Shown here piece after piece: positions 43,579 to 53,175 of a DNA stretch of 64,000 nucleotides. Source of the stretch: Jannaschia aquimarina (lineage in GTDB: Bacteria; Pseudomonadota; Alphaproteobacteria; Rhodobacterales; Rhodobacteraceae); NCBI RefSeq assembly GCF_000877395.1, contig NZ_JYFE01000068.1, forward strand, positions 1 through 64,000, read 5' to 3'. A program made the position numbers and the translations under genes. The notes beneath the pieces were generated by a model. That model was not told the origin of the DNA, ran no database searches, and saw only the letters and a program-made list of their open reading frames with translations. Every line of letters starts with the position of its first letter. Positions within the stretch are counted from its first letter, which is position 1.

Positions 43579-46515
43579 ATGGCGAAGAAGATGCTGATCG
43601 ACGCCACCCACCCGGAAGAGACCCGGGTCGTGGTGGCAGACGGGAACAAAGTCGAGGAATTTGATTTCGAGAGTCTGAACAAGCGTCAGCTTGCGGGCAA
43701 CATCTACCTGGCAAAAGTCACACGCGTGGAGCCGTCGCTCCAGGCGGCGTTCGTGGATTACGGAGGCAACCGGCACGGGTTCCTGGCCTTCTCGGAAATC
43801 CACCCCGATTACTATCAGATCCCCAAAGCGGATCGGGACGCGCTGCTTGCCGAAGAACGCGCCTATGCGGAGGCTATGGCCGCCCAGGCAGAGCGTGAGG
43901 ATGATGACGAGGAAAGGGCTGCGTCCGACGCGGAGGAGGCCGAGGCCGCTCCGGACGAGGGCGAAGATAAGCCGAAGCGCAAGTCGCGCAGCCGCAGCCG
44001 CAGCCGCAAGAAGAAAGTCGAGGACACGGTCGAGGCCGGCGAGACTCCGACCGAAGGCGAGGGCCAGCAGACCGAGGACACGCCGAACGCGGCCGAGGTC
44101 GTCGCCGTGGAGGGTGAGGGCGAGGTGGTCTCTGGCAGCGGCGCGGACTTGTCCGATGCGGCCGACCGGGGCGATGAGGCGGAAGCCGAGGCGGACGGCA
44201 ACGATGACAGCAAGAGCATCGCGGAAAGCGCGGGTCTCGAAGACCGGACGCTGAGCGAGGGGGACGCCCCCGAAGACGGCGACGCTGCCGGGGACGAAGA
44301 GGCCACGACCGAGGCGGACGCTGACGAGTCGGCAGCCGAGGATGCGCCGAAGGCGGCCCAGCCCGAAGGTCCGACCGGCATGGATGTCGTCGATCTGGAC
44401 GACGATGCCGAACCGAACGAGATCGTCGAGGATACCCCGGCCGAGGATCCGGCCCCCCGCAAGTCCCGCTCGCGCTCTCGGTCGCGGCGCAAGTCGGCGG
44501 CGGACAAGGATGGTGACGTCGAGACGGTGGCCGATGACGATGCCGCAGACGAGGTCCGTCTGCCTTCCAAGCCGCGCCCCCGGAAGTACAAGATCCAGGA
44601 GGTCGTGAAGGTCCGCCAGATCATGCTGGTGCAGGTCGTCAAGGAAGAGCGCGGCAACAAGGGCGCGGCGCTGACCACCTATCTGTCGCTGGCGGGTCGC
44701 TATTGCGTCTTGATGCCGAACACCGCGCGCGGTGGTGGGATCAGCCGCAAGATCACCAATGCCCCCGACCGGAAGAAGCTCAAGGAGATCGCGTCAGAGA
44801 TCGACGTGCCCCAGGGGGCCGGACTGATCATCCGCACCGCTGGCGCCAAGCGCACCAAGACCGAGATCAAGCGCGATTACGAATACCTTCAACGCCAGTG
44901 GGAGCAGATCCGCGAGTTGACGCTGCAATCCATCGCGCCGGCGCCAATCTACGAGGAAGGCAACCTCATCCACCGCTCGATCCGCGACCTCTACAATCGC
45001 GAGATCGACGAGGTGATCGTCGAGGGCGAGGCCGGGTATCGCCAGGCGAAGGATTACATGAAGCTCATCATGCCTTCGCATGCGAAGAACGTGAAGAATT
45101 ACACCGATCCGCTTCCGCTCTTCGCGCGCTATCAGGTCGAAAGCTATCTCGACTCGATGTTCAATCCGACGGTGCAGCTGCCGTCGGGCGGCTACATCGT
45201 GATCGGCATCACCGAGGCGCTGGTCGCCGTCGACGTGAACTCGGGCCGGGCCACGAAGGAGGGCTCGATCGAGGAGACCGCTCTGAAGACCAACCTGGAA
45301 GCCGCCGTCGAGGTCGCGCGACAGGCAAAGCTGCGGGACCTCGCCGGTCTGATCGTCATCGACTTCATCGACATGGACGAGCGCAAGAACAACGCCGCCG
45401 TCGAGAAGAAGTTGAAGGACGCGCTCAAGAACGATCGCGCGCGCATCCAGGTGGGGCGCATTTCGGGCTTCGGCCTGCTTGAGATGTCGCGGCAGCGGCT
45501 TCGACCCGGCATGCTCGAGGCGACGACCCAGCCCTGTCCCCACTGCCACGGAACCGGGCTGATCCGATCAGACGATTCCATCGCGCTCCAGGTGCTCCGC
45601 ATGCTGGAAGAGGAAGGGACCCGCAAACGGTCCCGCGAGGTGACGGCGCGGGTGCCCGTGAAGGTCGCGAATTACCTGATGAACGAGAAGCGGGAGCATC
45701 TGGCCGCGATCGAGGGACGCTATGAGATGGTCGTCCGGGTCGAGGCCGATCCGTCCCTGATCGGTGACGAACTCCCGCCGCTCGAAAAGTCCAAGACCGC
45801 GTCCCGTCAGGTCCAGAAGGCGATCACGAACGTCGTGCAACTCGACACGTCGTGGACCCCGGACGACGACGAGGACGTTGCCGAGCCCGAGACGGACGAA
45901 GCCGAGGATGCTGTTGCGGACGAGCCCTCGGAGGAGGATCGCCCCAAGAAGAAGCGCCGTCGCCGGTCGCGCCGCCGCCGTGGCAATGGCGGTGCCGAGA
46001 ACTCGGACACCGAATCCGCGACGGACGATGCGCCGCAGAACGAAGGCGGGGCCGCATCCGCTGCCGTAGATGAGGAGGCGGCGGCGGAGCAGACGGCCGC
46101 TCCATCCGCGCCGTCAGAGAGTGCGGCGGATGCCGAAGCCGAGGGCGAGGCGGCTCCGGCCAGCGAGAAGCTGAAGCGGCGGACCCGGACCCGATCGAAG
46201 AAAGCCGCCGATCCCGTACCGGAATCCTCCGAAGCGAGTGACGAGGCAAAGGCCGCCGAAGCGGTGCCGGAGGAGGCGTCCGAGACCGAGCCGCAGGCGG
46301 AGCCGGAGAAGCCCAAGCGCAAGTCACGCGCCCGGGCCAAGGCGCCCGCACCGGAGCCGAGCCCCGAGGTGGCCGAAGTGGCGGCTTCCGCTGCCGAGGC
46401 GGTCAAGTCCGAACCCGTCGCCGAGCCAGCAGCGGAGCCCGAAGCAACCTCCTCGGCCGACGAGGGGGAACCGGCACCGAAGAAGAAGCGCGGCTGGTGG
46501 TCTTTCGGGAGTTGA
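43579..46515 (+). CDS. rne: Ribonuclease E/G
   Basis: 978 residues. Starts MAKKMLIDATHPEETRVVVADG. The S1 domain is split by a 200-residue Glu/Asp/Arg/Lys-rich insert (about 100-330), followed by KIQEVVKVRQIMLVQVVKEE. The catalytic DNase I-like core has VAVDVNSGRATKEGSIEE and IVIDFIDMD, and the zinc link is CPHCHG. A C-terminal low-complexity region (about 760-960), rich in Arg patches and acidic blocks, should bind RNA and degradosome partners. It processes rRNA and tRNA and initiates mRNA decay. ATG at 43579 follows GCGAGGAACTC. Confidence 0.96.
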   Translation: MAKKMLIDATHPEETRVVVADGNKVEEFDFESLNKRQLAGNIYLAKVTRVEPSLQAAFVDYGGNRHGFLAFSEIHPDYYQIPKADRDALLAEERAYAEAMAAQAEREDDDEERAASDAEEAEAAPDEGEDKPKRKSRSRSRSRKKKVEDTVEAGETPTEGEGQQTEDTPNAAEVVAVEGEGEVVSGSGADLSDAADRGDEAEAEADGNDDSKSIAESAGLEDRTLSEGDAPEDGDAAGDEEATTEADADESAAEDAPKAAQPEGPTGMDVVDLDDDAEPNEIVEDTPAEDPAPRKSRSRSRSRRKSAADKDGDVETVADDDAADEVRLPSKPRPRKYKIQEVVKVRQIMLVQVVKEERGNKGAALTTYLSLAGRYCVLMPNTARGGGISRKITNAPDRKKLKEIASEIDVPQGAGLIIRTAGAKRTKTEIKRDYEYLQRQWEQIRELTLQSIAPAPIYEEGNLIHRSIRDLYNREIDEVIVEGEAGYRQAKDYMKLIMPSHAKNVKNYTDPLPLFARYQVESYLDSMFNPTVQLPSGGYIVIGITEALVAVDVNSGRATKEGSIEETALKTNLEAAVEVARQAKLRDLAGLIVIDFIDMDERKNNAAVEKKLKDALKNDRARIQVGRISGFGLLEMSRQRLRPGMLEATTQPCPHCHGTGLIRSDDSIALQVLRMLEEEGTRKRSREVTARVPVKVANYLMNEKREHLAAIEGRYEMVVRVEADPSLIGDELPPLEKSKTASRQVQKAITNVVQLDTSWTPDDDEDVAEPETDEAEDAVADEPSEEDRPKKKRRRRSRRRRGNGGAENSDTESATDDAPQNEGGAASAAVDEEAAAEQTAAPSAPSESAADAEAEGEAAPASEKLKRRTRTRSKKAADPVPESSEASDEAKAAEAVPEEASETEPQAEPEKPKRKSRARAKAPAPEPSPEVAEVAASAAEAVKSEPVAEPAAEPEATSSADEGEPAPKKKRGWWSFGS

Positions 46516-46524
46516 TAGCTGAGT

Positions 46525-46560
46525 GAGGGCTTGCTCCGGAACCTTTCCGGGGCCGCCCTC
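46525..46560 (+). terminator. Hairpin after rne
   Basis: GAGGGC...GCCCTC outer and CCGGA/TCCGG inner stems within 45 bases of the rne stop. No T-tract. Confidence 0.5.
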
Positions 46561-46582
46561 GCGACCGTGCACCAGCCGGTGA

Positions 46583-46603
46583 CGCCCGGATCGAACGCGG
46601 GCG
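46583..46603 (-). terminator. Hairpin after the M48 gene
   Basis: CGCCCG / CGGGCG stem of 6 bp (9-base loop) shortly beyond the minus-strand stop at 46614. Weak, without a clear T-run. Confidence 0.35.
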
Positions 46604-46613
46604 GCCTTCGCGT

Positions 46614-47895
46614 CTAGCGAACCGCCAATATGTCCTGAGCCCGCAGCCAACCCGATGAGCCGCGTGGCAGGGTCGCTTCCGCGCGGGTCGCGTGAATGCG
46701 CGCGTCGTCCATCCGGCCGGTGATCGCATACCTCTCCGCGGTCGCGATGGAGGCGAGGCCGGCCTGGCCGAGTTGGGCATGCGCCTGAGCGAGGTCGCGG
46801 AGCATATTGGGATCGTAGGGGGCGCTCGCCCGGGCGGCCTGAAGCGCGGCAAGGGCATCCTGCGGTCGGCCGGCAGCGAGCAGGGCGCGCCCGAGCCCTG
46901 CGCGGATCAGCGGCTCGCGCGGCGCAAGGGATGCCGCGCGCTGATAGGAGGCGACCGCCCCGGCTGCGTTCCGGCTTTCCAGAAGGATCTGCCCGCGAAG
47001 CTCGTGCCAATAGGGGTCCTGCGGCCGGGCGGCGAGTAGGCTGTCCATCAGGGAGACCGCGCGCCCGCTATTCGCGTTCCGATGCTCGGCGATCGCACGG
47101 CGCATGACGCTGATGCCGTCGTTCTGATTGCGAACCCGGCGCAATGTCCATCGCGGGGCGCGTAGGAAGGCCGACAGCTTTCCGGTGGCGCGCGCGTACC
47201 AGTAGGCGGTCGCAGGATCTGCGGATCCGCGCGGGCTGACGGCTGCCGCGAACCCTTCGACGGCCCGGATGCGGTCGCGCGTCAGCGGATGCGTCTGCGC
47301 ATAGGGATCCTGCCGCCCGACCGACAGGACTTCCTGGCCACGGAACAGTTCCAGTACACGGAGTGCCGCCCGGGGATCGACGCCTGCATTGGCAAGGTAG
47401 CGGAGGCTCGACTGGTCGGCGCTTGCCTCCTCAGCCCTCGTATGCGCGAAAAGCGAGCGCTGCGCCGCCGACGACGTGCCGGCCGCCACGCCGAGCCCCG
47501 CGCGCGCGTCGCCAGTCGCCGGCTGCCGACAGCAGGAGGCCGATCGCCGCCATGTTGCGCGCCCCGCGGACGGCCGTTGCGCGGCGTGTCAGATGCCCGT
47601 TCGCGATATGGGCCGCCTCGTGGGCGATGACGGCCTGAAGCATCGCGGCGTCCTCCATCCGAAGGAGCAGCCCGGAATGGATGAAGATCGTGCGTGAATT
47701 CGCCACGAAGGCGTTCATCCGGTCGTCTCGAACGACGATGATCCGGACGGAGGAGGGCAGGCCCGCCGCACGCAGGATCGGCGCCGCCACCTGTCGCAGG
47801 GCGTATTCGATTTCCGCGTCACGGATGATGGTCTGCCGCGCCGTCGCCGTTCCGGCGATCGCCACGAAGCAGAGTGCCGCGATCAGGATGCGCAT
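46614..47895 (-). pseudogene. M48-family metalloprotease with TPR, split by a frameshift
   Basis: Two open frames on the minus strand make one BepA/YfgC-like protein. The N-terminal part (from 47895; signal peptide ILIAALCFVAIAGTATA, zinc motif VIAHEAAHIANGH) ends after AAIGLLLSAA. The C-terminal part, in another frame, continues with GLGVAAGTSSAAQRSLF, EEASADQSSLRYL and TPR-like repeats. Removing one G near 47519-47520 (GCCGGCGAC on the coding strand) joins them into about 426 residues. BepA-type proteins assist outer-membrane assembly. Either a real single-base insertion or a sequencing error; reading frame beyond it is well preserved, which argues for a recent or artificial event. Confidence 0.8.
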
Positions 47896-47962
47896 GTCCG
47901 TCCTCCCGTTGACCCCGGAGCGCCGACCCGGCATCCCGCATCCGGGCAGTATGGAGGCGCGG

Positions 47963-49111
47963 ATGGGTGGCGCAAGGGACCTTTCGGATCGCTCGAGGGT
48001 CGATCCGTTCATCGTGATGGACGTGATGGAGCGCGCCCGCGCCGCGGAAGCCGCGGGGCGTCACGTGATCCATATGGAGGTCGGCCAGCCGGGGACGCCC
48101 GCGCCCGCGATTGCGCGCGCCGCGCTCGCTCGAGAGATCGACAAAGGCGGGCTGGGCTATACGGTCGCGCTCGGCCTGCCCGGGCTCAGGTCCGGGATCG
48201 CCCGTCTCTATTCCGACTGGTACGGGATCGATCTCAATCCCGACCGTGTCGTGGTCACGGCAGGCGCGTCGGGGGCGTTCGTCCTGGCCTTCACCGCGCT
48301 CTTCGACGCCGGGGACCGCGTCGGCCTCGGTCTACCGGGATATCCGTCCTATCGTCATATCCTGCACGCCCTTTCGCTGGACGCCGTCGGCATCGAAACG
48401 CGGGCAGAAGACCGCTATCAGCCCGCCCCCACATCCATACCGGAAAAGCTGGACGGCCTGATTCTCGCCTCGCCGTCAAATCCAGCGGGGACGATCCTGG
48501 ACCGCGACGGGCTCGCCGCTCTGGCGCAGACCTGCCGGGCGCGAGGCATCTCCCTCATTTCGGACGAGATCTATCACGGCCTGCACTACGGCGATCGGGC
48601 CGTCAGCGCGCTGGAGGTCGACGACGACGTGACGGTGATCGGGTCGTTCTCGAAGTATTTCTCGATGACCGGCTGGCGGATCGGCTGGGCCGTCGTGCCC
48701 GAACGCCATATCCGAACATACGAGCGGCTGGCCCAGAACATGTTCATCTGCGCCCCCCATGCGAGCCAGATCGCCGCGCTGCATGCCTTGGACGCACGGG
48801 ATGAGCTGGAGGCCAATGTGGAGACCTATCGCGCGAACCGCGCCCGGATGATCGAGGGTTTGCCGAAAGCGGGACTGACCCGCCTCGCACCTCCTGACGG
48901 GGCGTTCTACGTCTATGCGGACGTCTCCGATCTGACGCAGGACAGCCTCGCGCTTTCGGGCCGCCTGTTGGACGAGGCGGGCGTCGCCGTGACGCCAGGT
49001 CTCGACTTCGATCCGACGCGCGGGTCCGGGACGCTCCGCTTCAGCTACGCGCGCTCGACTGCGGATATCGAGGAGGGGCTTGCCCGCCTCGCAGCCTGGG
49101 GCGGCTGGTGA
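47963..49111 (+). CDS. Pyridoxal-phosphate aminotransferase, class I/II
   Basis: 382 residues. MEVGQPGTPAP near the N-terminus, TAGASGAFVLAF, ASPSNPAGTILD, SDEIYHGL and the PLP lysine in GSFSKYFSMTGWRIG are those of aspartate-type aminotransferases. Substrate not identifiable. ATG at 47963 has GGAGGCGCGG upstream, better than the ATG at 47951. Its stop overlaps the GTG of the amidase. Confidence 0.88.
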   Translation: MGGARDLSDRSRVDPFIVMDVMERARAAEAAGRHVIHMEVGQPGTPAPAIARAALAREIDKGGLGYTVALGLPGLRSGIARLYSDWYGIDLNPDRVVVTAGASGAFVLAFTALFDAGDRVGLGLPGYPSYRHILHALSLDAVGIETRAEDRYQPAPTSIPEKLDGLILASPSNPAGTILDRDGLAALAQTCRARGISLISDEIYHGLHYGDRAVSALEVDDDVTVIGSFSKYFSMTGWRIGWAVVPERHIRTYERLAQNMFICAPHASQIAALHALDARDELEANVETYRANRARMIEGLPKAGLTRLAPPDGAFYVYADVSDLTQDSLALSGRLLDEAGVAVTPGLDFDPTRGSGTLRFSYARSTADIEEGLARLAAWGGW

Positions 49112-50235
49112 GGGTCGTCCTCGCCGTCCTCGCGCTGTTGTTGGCTGCACCGGCGACGGGCGGCGTTATCGACACCGTCGAGACACGGATCGACGTCCGG
49201 CGGGATCGGGCGGAGGTCAAACTGGTTCTCTCGTCTGCTGTCCCCTGGCGTGTCGGAACGCTGGCGGATCCTTGGCGGCTGGCGCTGGATCTCGATGGCG
49301 GCGACTTTGCCGGACTGGGCGCCGACGCTTTGGGAGAAGGCGTGCGCTGGGGTGTGGTCGGGCCCGACAGGATGCGTCTGATCGTCGATCTGCCGGGTCC
49401 GATGCGCGTGACCGAGGCGGCCATGAGTTCGGCCGATGGCACGATCCGTGTGACCGTGACCGCCGACGCGGATGCCCAGGCCAGTCTGCCCGAAGAAAGC
49501 GCCGACCTCGACACACCGCCCTCGACGCGTGAGGGGCCGCTGCTGATCGCGCTGGATCCGGGGCATGGCGGGATCGACCCCGGTGCGCAACGCGGTCTGA
49601 CCACCGAAGCCGATCTGATGCTCCGCTTCTCGCAGGAAGCGGCCGCCGCCTTGCGCCGATCCGGCCATGATGTCGTTTTCACGCGTGAGCGGGATGAGTT
49701 CGTCAGCCTGAGAGGCCGCGTCAACATCGCCCGGGCAGCTGGGGCGGATCTGCTCATTTCGCTCCACGCGGACGCGATCGAGAGCGGGGACGCTTCCGGC
49801 GCAACGATCTACACCCATGCGACCCAGGACGAGGATGCGCTCACACAAGAGCTGACCGCTCGCCAGGCCCGCGACGATTTGCTCATGGGGGTCGTTCTCG
49901 AGGGGCAGGGCGACCGGGTCGCTCAGATTCTCGTGGATCTGGCGCTTCTGGACACGGCGCCCCGCGCCGATGCCTTCGCGGACGCTCTGGCCGGAGCGAT
50001 TGAGGCTGCCGGTCTTCCCTTGCACAAGCGCCCGCGGCTGGGTGCCGATTTCACCGTGCTGAAATCCCCCGACATTCCAGCGGTCCTGCTGGAACTCGGC
50101 TTCATGTCGGACCCGAGAGATCTGGCCAACCTGCGCAACCCTGTCTGGCGGCGACAGATGGCGGATGCCCTGGCGCGTGCCGTCGATACGTGGGCGGTGG
50201 CCGATCGCGCGAATGAAACACGACGACGTCGATAG
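49108..50235 (+). CDS. amiC: N-acetylmuramoyl-L-alanine amidase (AmiC-type)
   Basis: 375 residues from a GTG overlapping the previous stop. A signal peptide (about 1-20) is followed by an AMIN domain (25-125), which binds peptidoglycan at the septum. The Amidase_3 domain has zinc ligands in DPGHGGIDPG, TTEADL and ISLHAD and the catalytic Glu in LELGFMSD. It splits stem peptides during cell separation; it needs a LytM-type activator such as the NlpD-like protein at 23527. The PBP1A gene follows about 110 bp later. Confidence 0.93.
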   Translation: MRVVLAVLALLLAAPATGGVIDTVETRIDVRRDRAEVKLVLSSAVPWRVGTLADPWRLALDLDGGDFAGLGADALGEGVRWGVVGPDRMRLIVDLPGPMRVTEAAMSSADGTIRVTVTADADAQASLPEESADLDTPPSTREGPLLIALDPGHGGIDPGAQRGLTTEADLMLRFSQEAAAALRRSGHDVVFTRERDEFVSLRGRVNIARAAGADLLISLHADAIESGDASGATIYTHATQDEDALTQELTARQARDDLLMGVVLEGQGDRVAQILVDLALLDTAPRADAFADALAGAIEAAGLPLHKRPRLGADFTVLKSPDIPAVLLELGFMSDPRDLANLRNPVWRRQMADALARAVDTWAVADRANETRRRR

Positions 50236-50343
50236 GCGCGCCTCTGCCGATAGCGTGATCCCGGGTCGCTTTCGAACGCTGCCATCGGGTGCTAATGTGG
50301 GGTCACGATCTCGAGCGAACGAGGCGGGCAAGGGGTTTATCCT

Positions 50344-52917
50344 ATGGTTCGGGCAGTCCACGGCGCCATCACCGGCGTGTTCATGTTCATTCTTTCCGCC
50401 ATCGGCGGATTGTTCTCGGCGATCACGTTGGGGATCATCGCCGCCGCCGTGACGGTAGGCGCCATCCTCTGGATGTACGGTCGGGACCTCCCCGATCATG
50501 AGCAGCTCGCGCAATACACGCCGCCCACGATCAGCCGGATCTATTCCGGCGAAGGCCGCCTGATGGACGAATTCGCGCGCGAACGCCGGCTTTTCACGCC
50601 CGCCGAAGAGATCCCCGATCTGGTCAAGCAGGCTTTCATCTCTGCCGAGGACAAGAACTTCTACGTCCATGCGGGCTATGATCCGCGCGGCATCCTTGCC
50701 GCCGGTGTCGAGGCGGTCCGCACGCGTGGCGAAACGATCCGCGGGGCCTCGACCATCACGCAGCAGGTGATGAAAAACTTCCTTCTCTCGTCCGACCGGT
50801 CCGCCGAACGGAAGGTCAAGGAGATCATCCTGGCCTCCCGCATCGAGGAGACGCTCGACAAGGAGGGCATCCTCGAACTCTACCTCAACGAGATCTTTCT
50901 CGGACAGAACAGCTATGGCGTGACCGCCGCCGCACAGACCTACTTCAACAAGCCGCTGGATGAGCTGACGCTGGAAGAGGCGGCCTATCTCGCCGTGTTG
51001 CCCAAGGCGCCGAGCGACTATCATCCCGTCCGTCAGACCGAGCGCGCCATCGGGCGCCGCAACTTCGTCCTGCGCGAGATGTGGGAGAACGGCTATATCA
51101 GCCGCGAGGAAATGGAGACGGCGCGGGAGAAGCCGCTTTTGACCGTCCAGTCCGGGCACTTCAGCTCGTTCCGCTCCGCTTTGCCCGACCGCGACTACTT
51201 CACCGACGAAATCCGTCGTCAGCTTGTCCGTGACTTCGGCGAGGAGGCGTTCTTCACGCAGGGTTTCAGCGTTCGCGCGACCGTCGACGCAGAGATGCAG
51301 CGGGTCGCGGCGCAGGCCTTGCAGGGCGCGTTGGAATCCTACGATCGTCAACGCGGCATCTGGCGCGGAACCGGCAAGAAGCTCGAAGAGGCGCAACTGG
51401 CCGACGGAGCGTGGCGGGATGCGCTGAGCGGTGTCGATGTCGCGCGCGACATCGAACTGGACAATCGGTGGCACCCTGCCGTCGTTCTCGAGATCGGCGA
51501 TCAGGCCATGACGCTCGGCGTCGAAGATGTGGACGGAACCGTTTCCGTCCCCCGCGAAGACATCCAGTGGATGCGCGGCAGCTTCTTCGACAATTTCGAG
51601 CGCGGCGATGTCGTCCACGTTCGGCAGATGACGAATGACAGCGACGGCTCGCTGATCCGCTGGTCCCTGCGTCAGGTGCCGGAGGTCCAGGGCGGCTTCA
51701 TGGCGATGGACGTCAACACGGGCCGGGTGCTCGCGATGCAGGGCGGGTTCAGCTATCAGGATTCCGTCTTCAACCGGACGACCCAGGCCCAGCGCCAGCC
51801 GGGCTCCAGCTTCAAGCCCTTCGTCTACGCGGCCGCGCTCGACTCGGGCTATCAGCCGAACACCATCGTTGTGGATGCGCCCATCGAGATCGATCAGGGC
51901 AACGGAGAGATCTGGCGCCCGAAGAACGCCTCGAACCGCTACTACGGCCCGTCGCCCCTGCGAACCGGGATCGAGCGGTCAAGGAACCTGATGACGATCC
52001 GTCTCGCGCAGGATGTCGGGATGGGCGTCGTCGGCAGCTACGCCGAACGCTTCGGTGTTTACGACCGCATGGATCAGCTTCTGGCCAACTCGCTGGGAAG
52101 CCAGGAGACCACGCTTCACAACATGGTCGCGGCCTATGCGATGTTCGCCAATGGCGGCGAACGGGTCGAGCCGACATTGGTCGACCGCATTCAGGACCGC
52201 TATGGCCGGACCGTCTATGCCCACGACCAGCGCGAGTGCCGCGACTGCGAGCAGTTCGCGTCGTTGACCGAAGGCTACGGCCCCCGCATCGTCTCCAACC
52301 GCGAACGGGTCATGGATGCGATCACGGCCTATCAGCTCACGTCGATGATGACCGGCGTGGTCGATCGCGGGACGGCATCGAAGACGGTGAACCTCCCAGT
52401 CCCGATCGCAGGCAAGACGGGCACGACCAACGACGCGAAGGACGTCTGGTTCGTCGGCTTCTCATCGCAGATCGCGGCCGGATGCTATATCGGCTACGAC
52501 CAGCCGCGCAGCTTGGGCCGCGGTGCGTCGGGTGGCGGCATGTGCGGGCCCGTCTTTCAGGAGTTCATGTCGAAGGCCATCGAGAAGTATGGCGGTGGCC
52601 AGTTCGAAGTGCCGCCGGGCGGCTACTTCGTGAAGATCGACCGGTATTCCGGGCAGCGCCTTCCGGATTCGGCGTCCGGAGAGCATGTCGTGGCCGAATA
52701 CTTCCGCGACGGTGACGATACCTATGCTGGGCTGGGCGGCATTACCATCATCGACGGTGGCTTTGCGATGGCAGGGGACTTGCCGCTCTTTGGCCGTGGT
52801 GAGGGCGACGAATATGGCGGCGGGTCCGCCACTCAGGTCCAGACGTCGACCGGACGTCAGGTCGTCGTGCCGCCGCGGGCGAGTTTCGGGTCGCTGTCGA
52901 GCGGCGGGCTCTACTAG
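50344..52917 (+). CDS. mrcA: Penicillin-binding protein 1A (bifunctional)
   Basis: 857 residues. TM helix near 10-43; glycosyltransferase-51 domain with the AEDKNFYVHAGYDPRG motif and STITQQVMKNF; transpeptidase with SSFK (in RQPGSSFKPF), SRN and KTGTTND. An OB-like domain separates them (about 330-440). Polymerises and crosslinks peptidoglycan. Encoded next to the amidase on the same strand. ATG at 50344 after GGCAAGGGGTTTATCCT; the longer N-terminal hydrophobic stretch supports this start. Confidence 0.95.
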   Translation: MVRAVHGAITGVFMFILSAIGGLFSAITLGIIAAAVTVGAILWMYGRDLPDHEQLAQYTPPTISRIYSGEGRLMDEFARERRLFTPAEEIPDLVKQAFISAEDKNFYVHAGYDPRGILAAGVEAVRTRGETIRGASTITQQVMKNFLLSSDRSAERKVKEIILASRIEETLDKEGILELYLNEIFLGQNSYGVTAAAQTYFNKPLDELTLEEAAYLAVLPKAPSDYHPVRQTERAIGRRNFVLREMWENGYISREEMETAREKPLLTVQSGHFSSFRSALPDRDYFTDEIRRQLVRDFGEEAFFTQGFSVRATVDAEMQRVAAQALQGALESYDRQRGIWRGTGKKLEEAQLADGAWRDALSGVDVARDIELDNRWHPAVVLEIGDQAMTLGVEDVDGTVSVPREDIQWMRGSFFDNFERGDVVHVRQMTNDSDGSLIRWSLRQVPEVQGGFMAMDVNTGRVLAMQGGFSYQDSVFNRTTQAQRQPGSSFKPFVYAAALDSGYQPNTIVVDAPIEIDQGNGEIWRPKNASNRYYGPSPLRTGIERSRNLMTIRLAQDVGMGVVGSYAERFGVYDRMDQLLANSLGSQETTLHNMVAAYAMFANGGERVEPTLVDRIQDRYGRTVYAHDQRECRDCEQFASLTEGYGPRIVSNRERVMDAITAYQLTSMMTGVVDRGTASKTVNLPVPIAGKTGTTNDAKDVWFVGFSSQIAAGCYIGYDQPRSLGRGASGGGMCGPVFQEFMSKAIEKYGGGQFEVPPGGYFVKIDRYSGQRLPDSASGEHVVAEYFRDGDDTYAGLGGITIIDGGFAMAGDLPLFGRGEGDEYGGGSATQVQTSTGRQVVVPPRASFGSLSSGGLY

Positions 52918-52938
52918 CCCGCCGGTTCCTTCGGCGGG
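52918..52938 (+). terminator. Hairpin after mrcA
   Basis: CCCGCCG / CGGCGGG 7-bp stem with a 7-base loop starting at the stop codon end. No T-run. Confidence 0.5.
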
Positions 52939-53175
52939 TCGCCTGGGCGGTCCGCGGTTCTCGTGAGAGACAGCCGGACGCGGAGACCGGCGGGTCGGCC
53001 CGTGTAAGTAAGGCGTGCGCTTCTTGAAGACGGCCATTAGGACGCGGAGTGGACCCAAACGGTCGCTTCCTCCCCAGTCACAAGCGCCCTATTGAGGCCG
53101 ACCCGGGCTTCGCGATGTAGCTCGCCCTCCTGATCGGACGACCGACCTTAGATGCGACATCCGCAGCGGAGGCGC
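52939..53175. other. Intergenic region between two converging genes
   Basis: About 240 bases. Nothing beyond the hairpin of the preceding entry is supported; no ORF on either strand looks coding. Confidence 0.4.

Noticed and set aside
47895-48012. Upstream extension of the M48 N-terminus (to 48012)
   Set aside because: The added part overlaps the divergent aminotransferase start and destroys the signal peptide position; GGGAGGACGGAC precedes the ATG at 47895.
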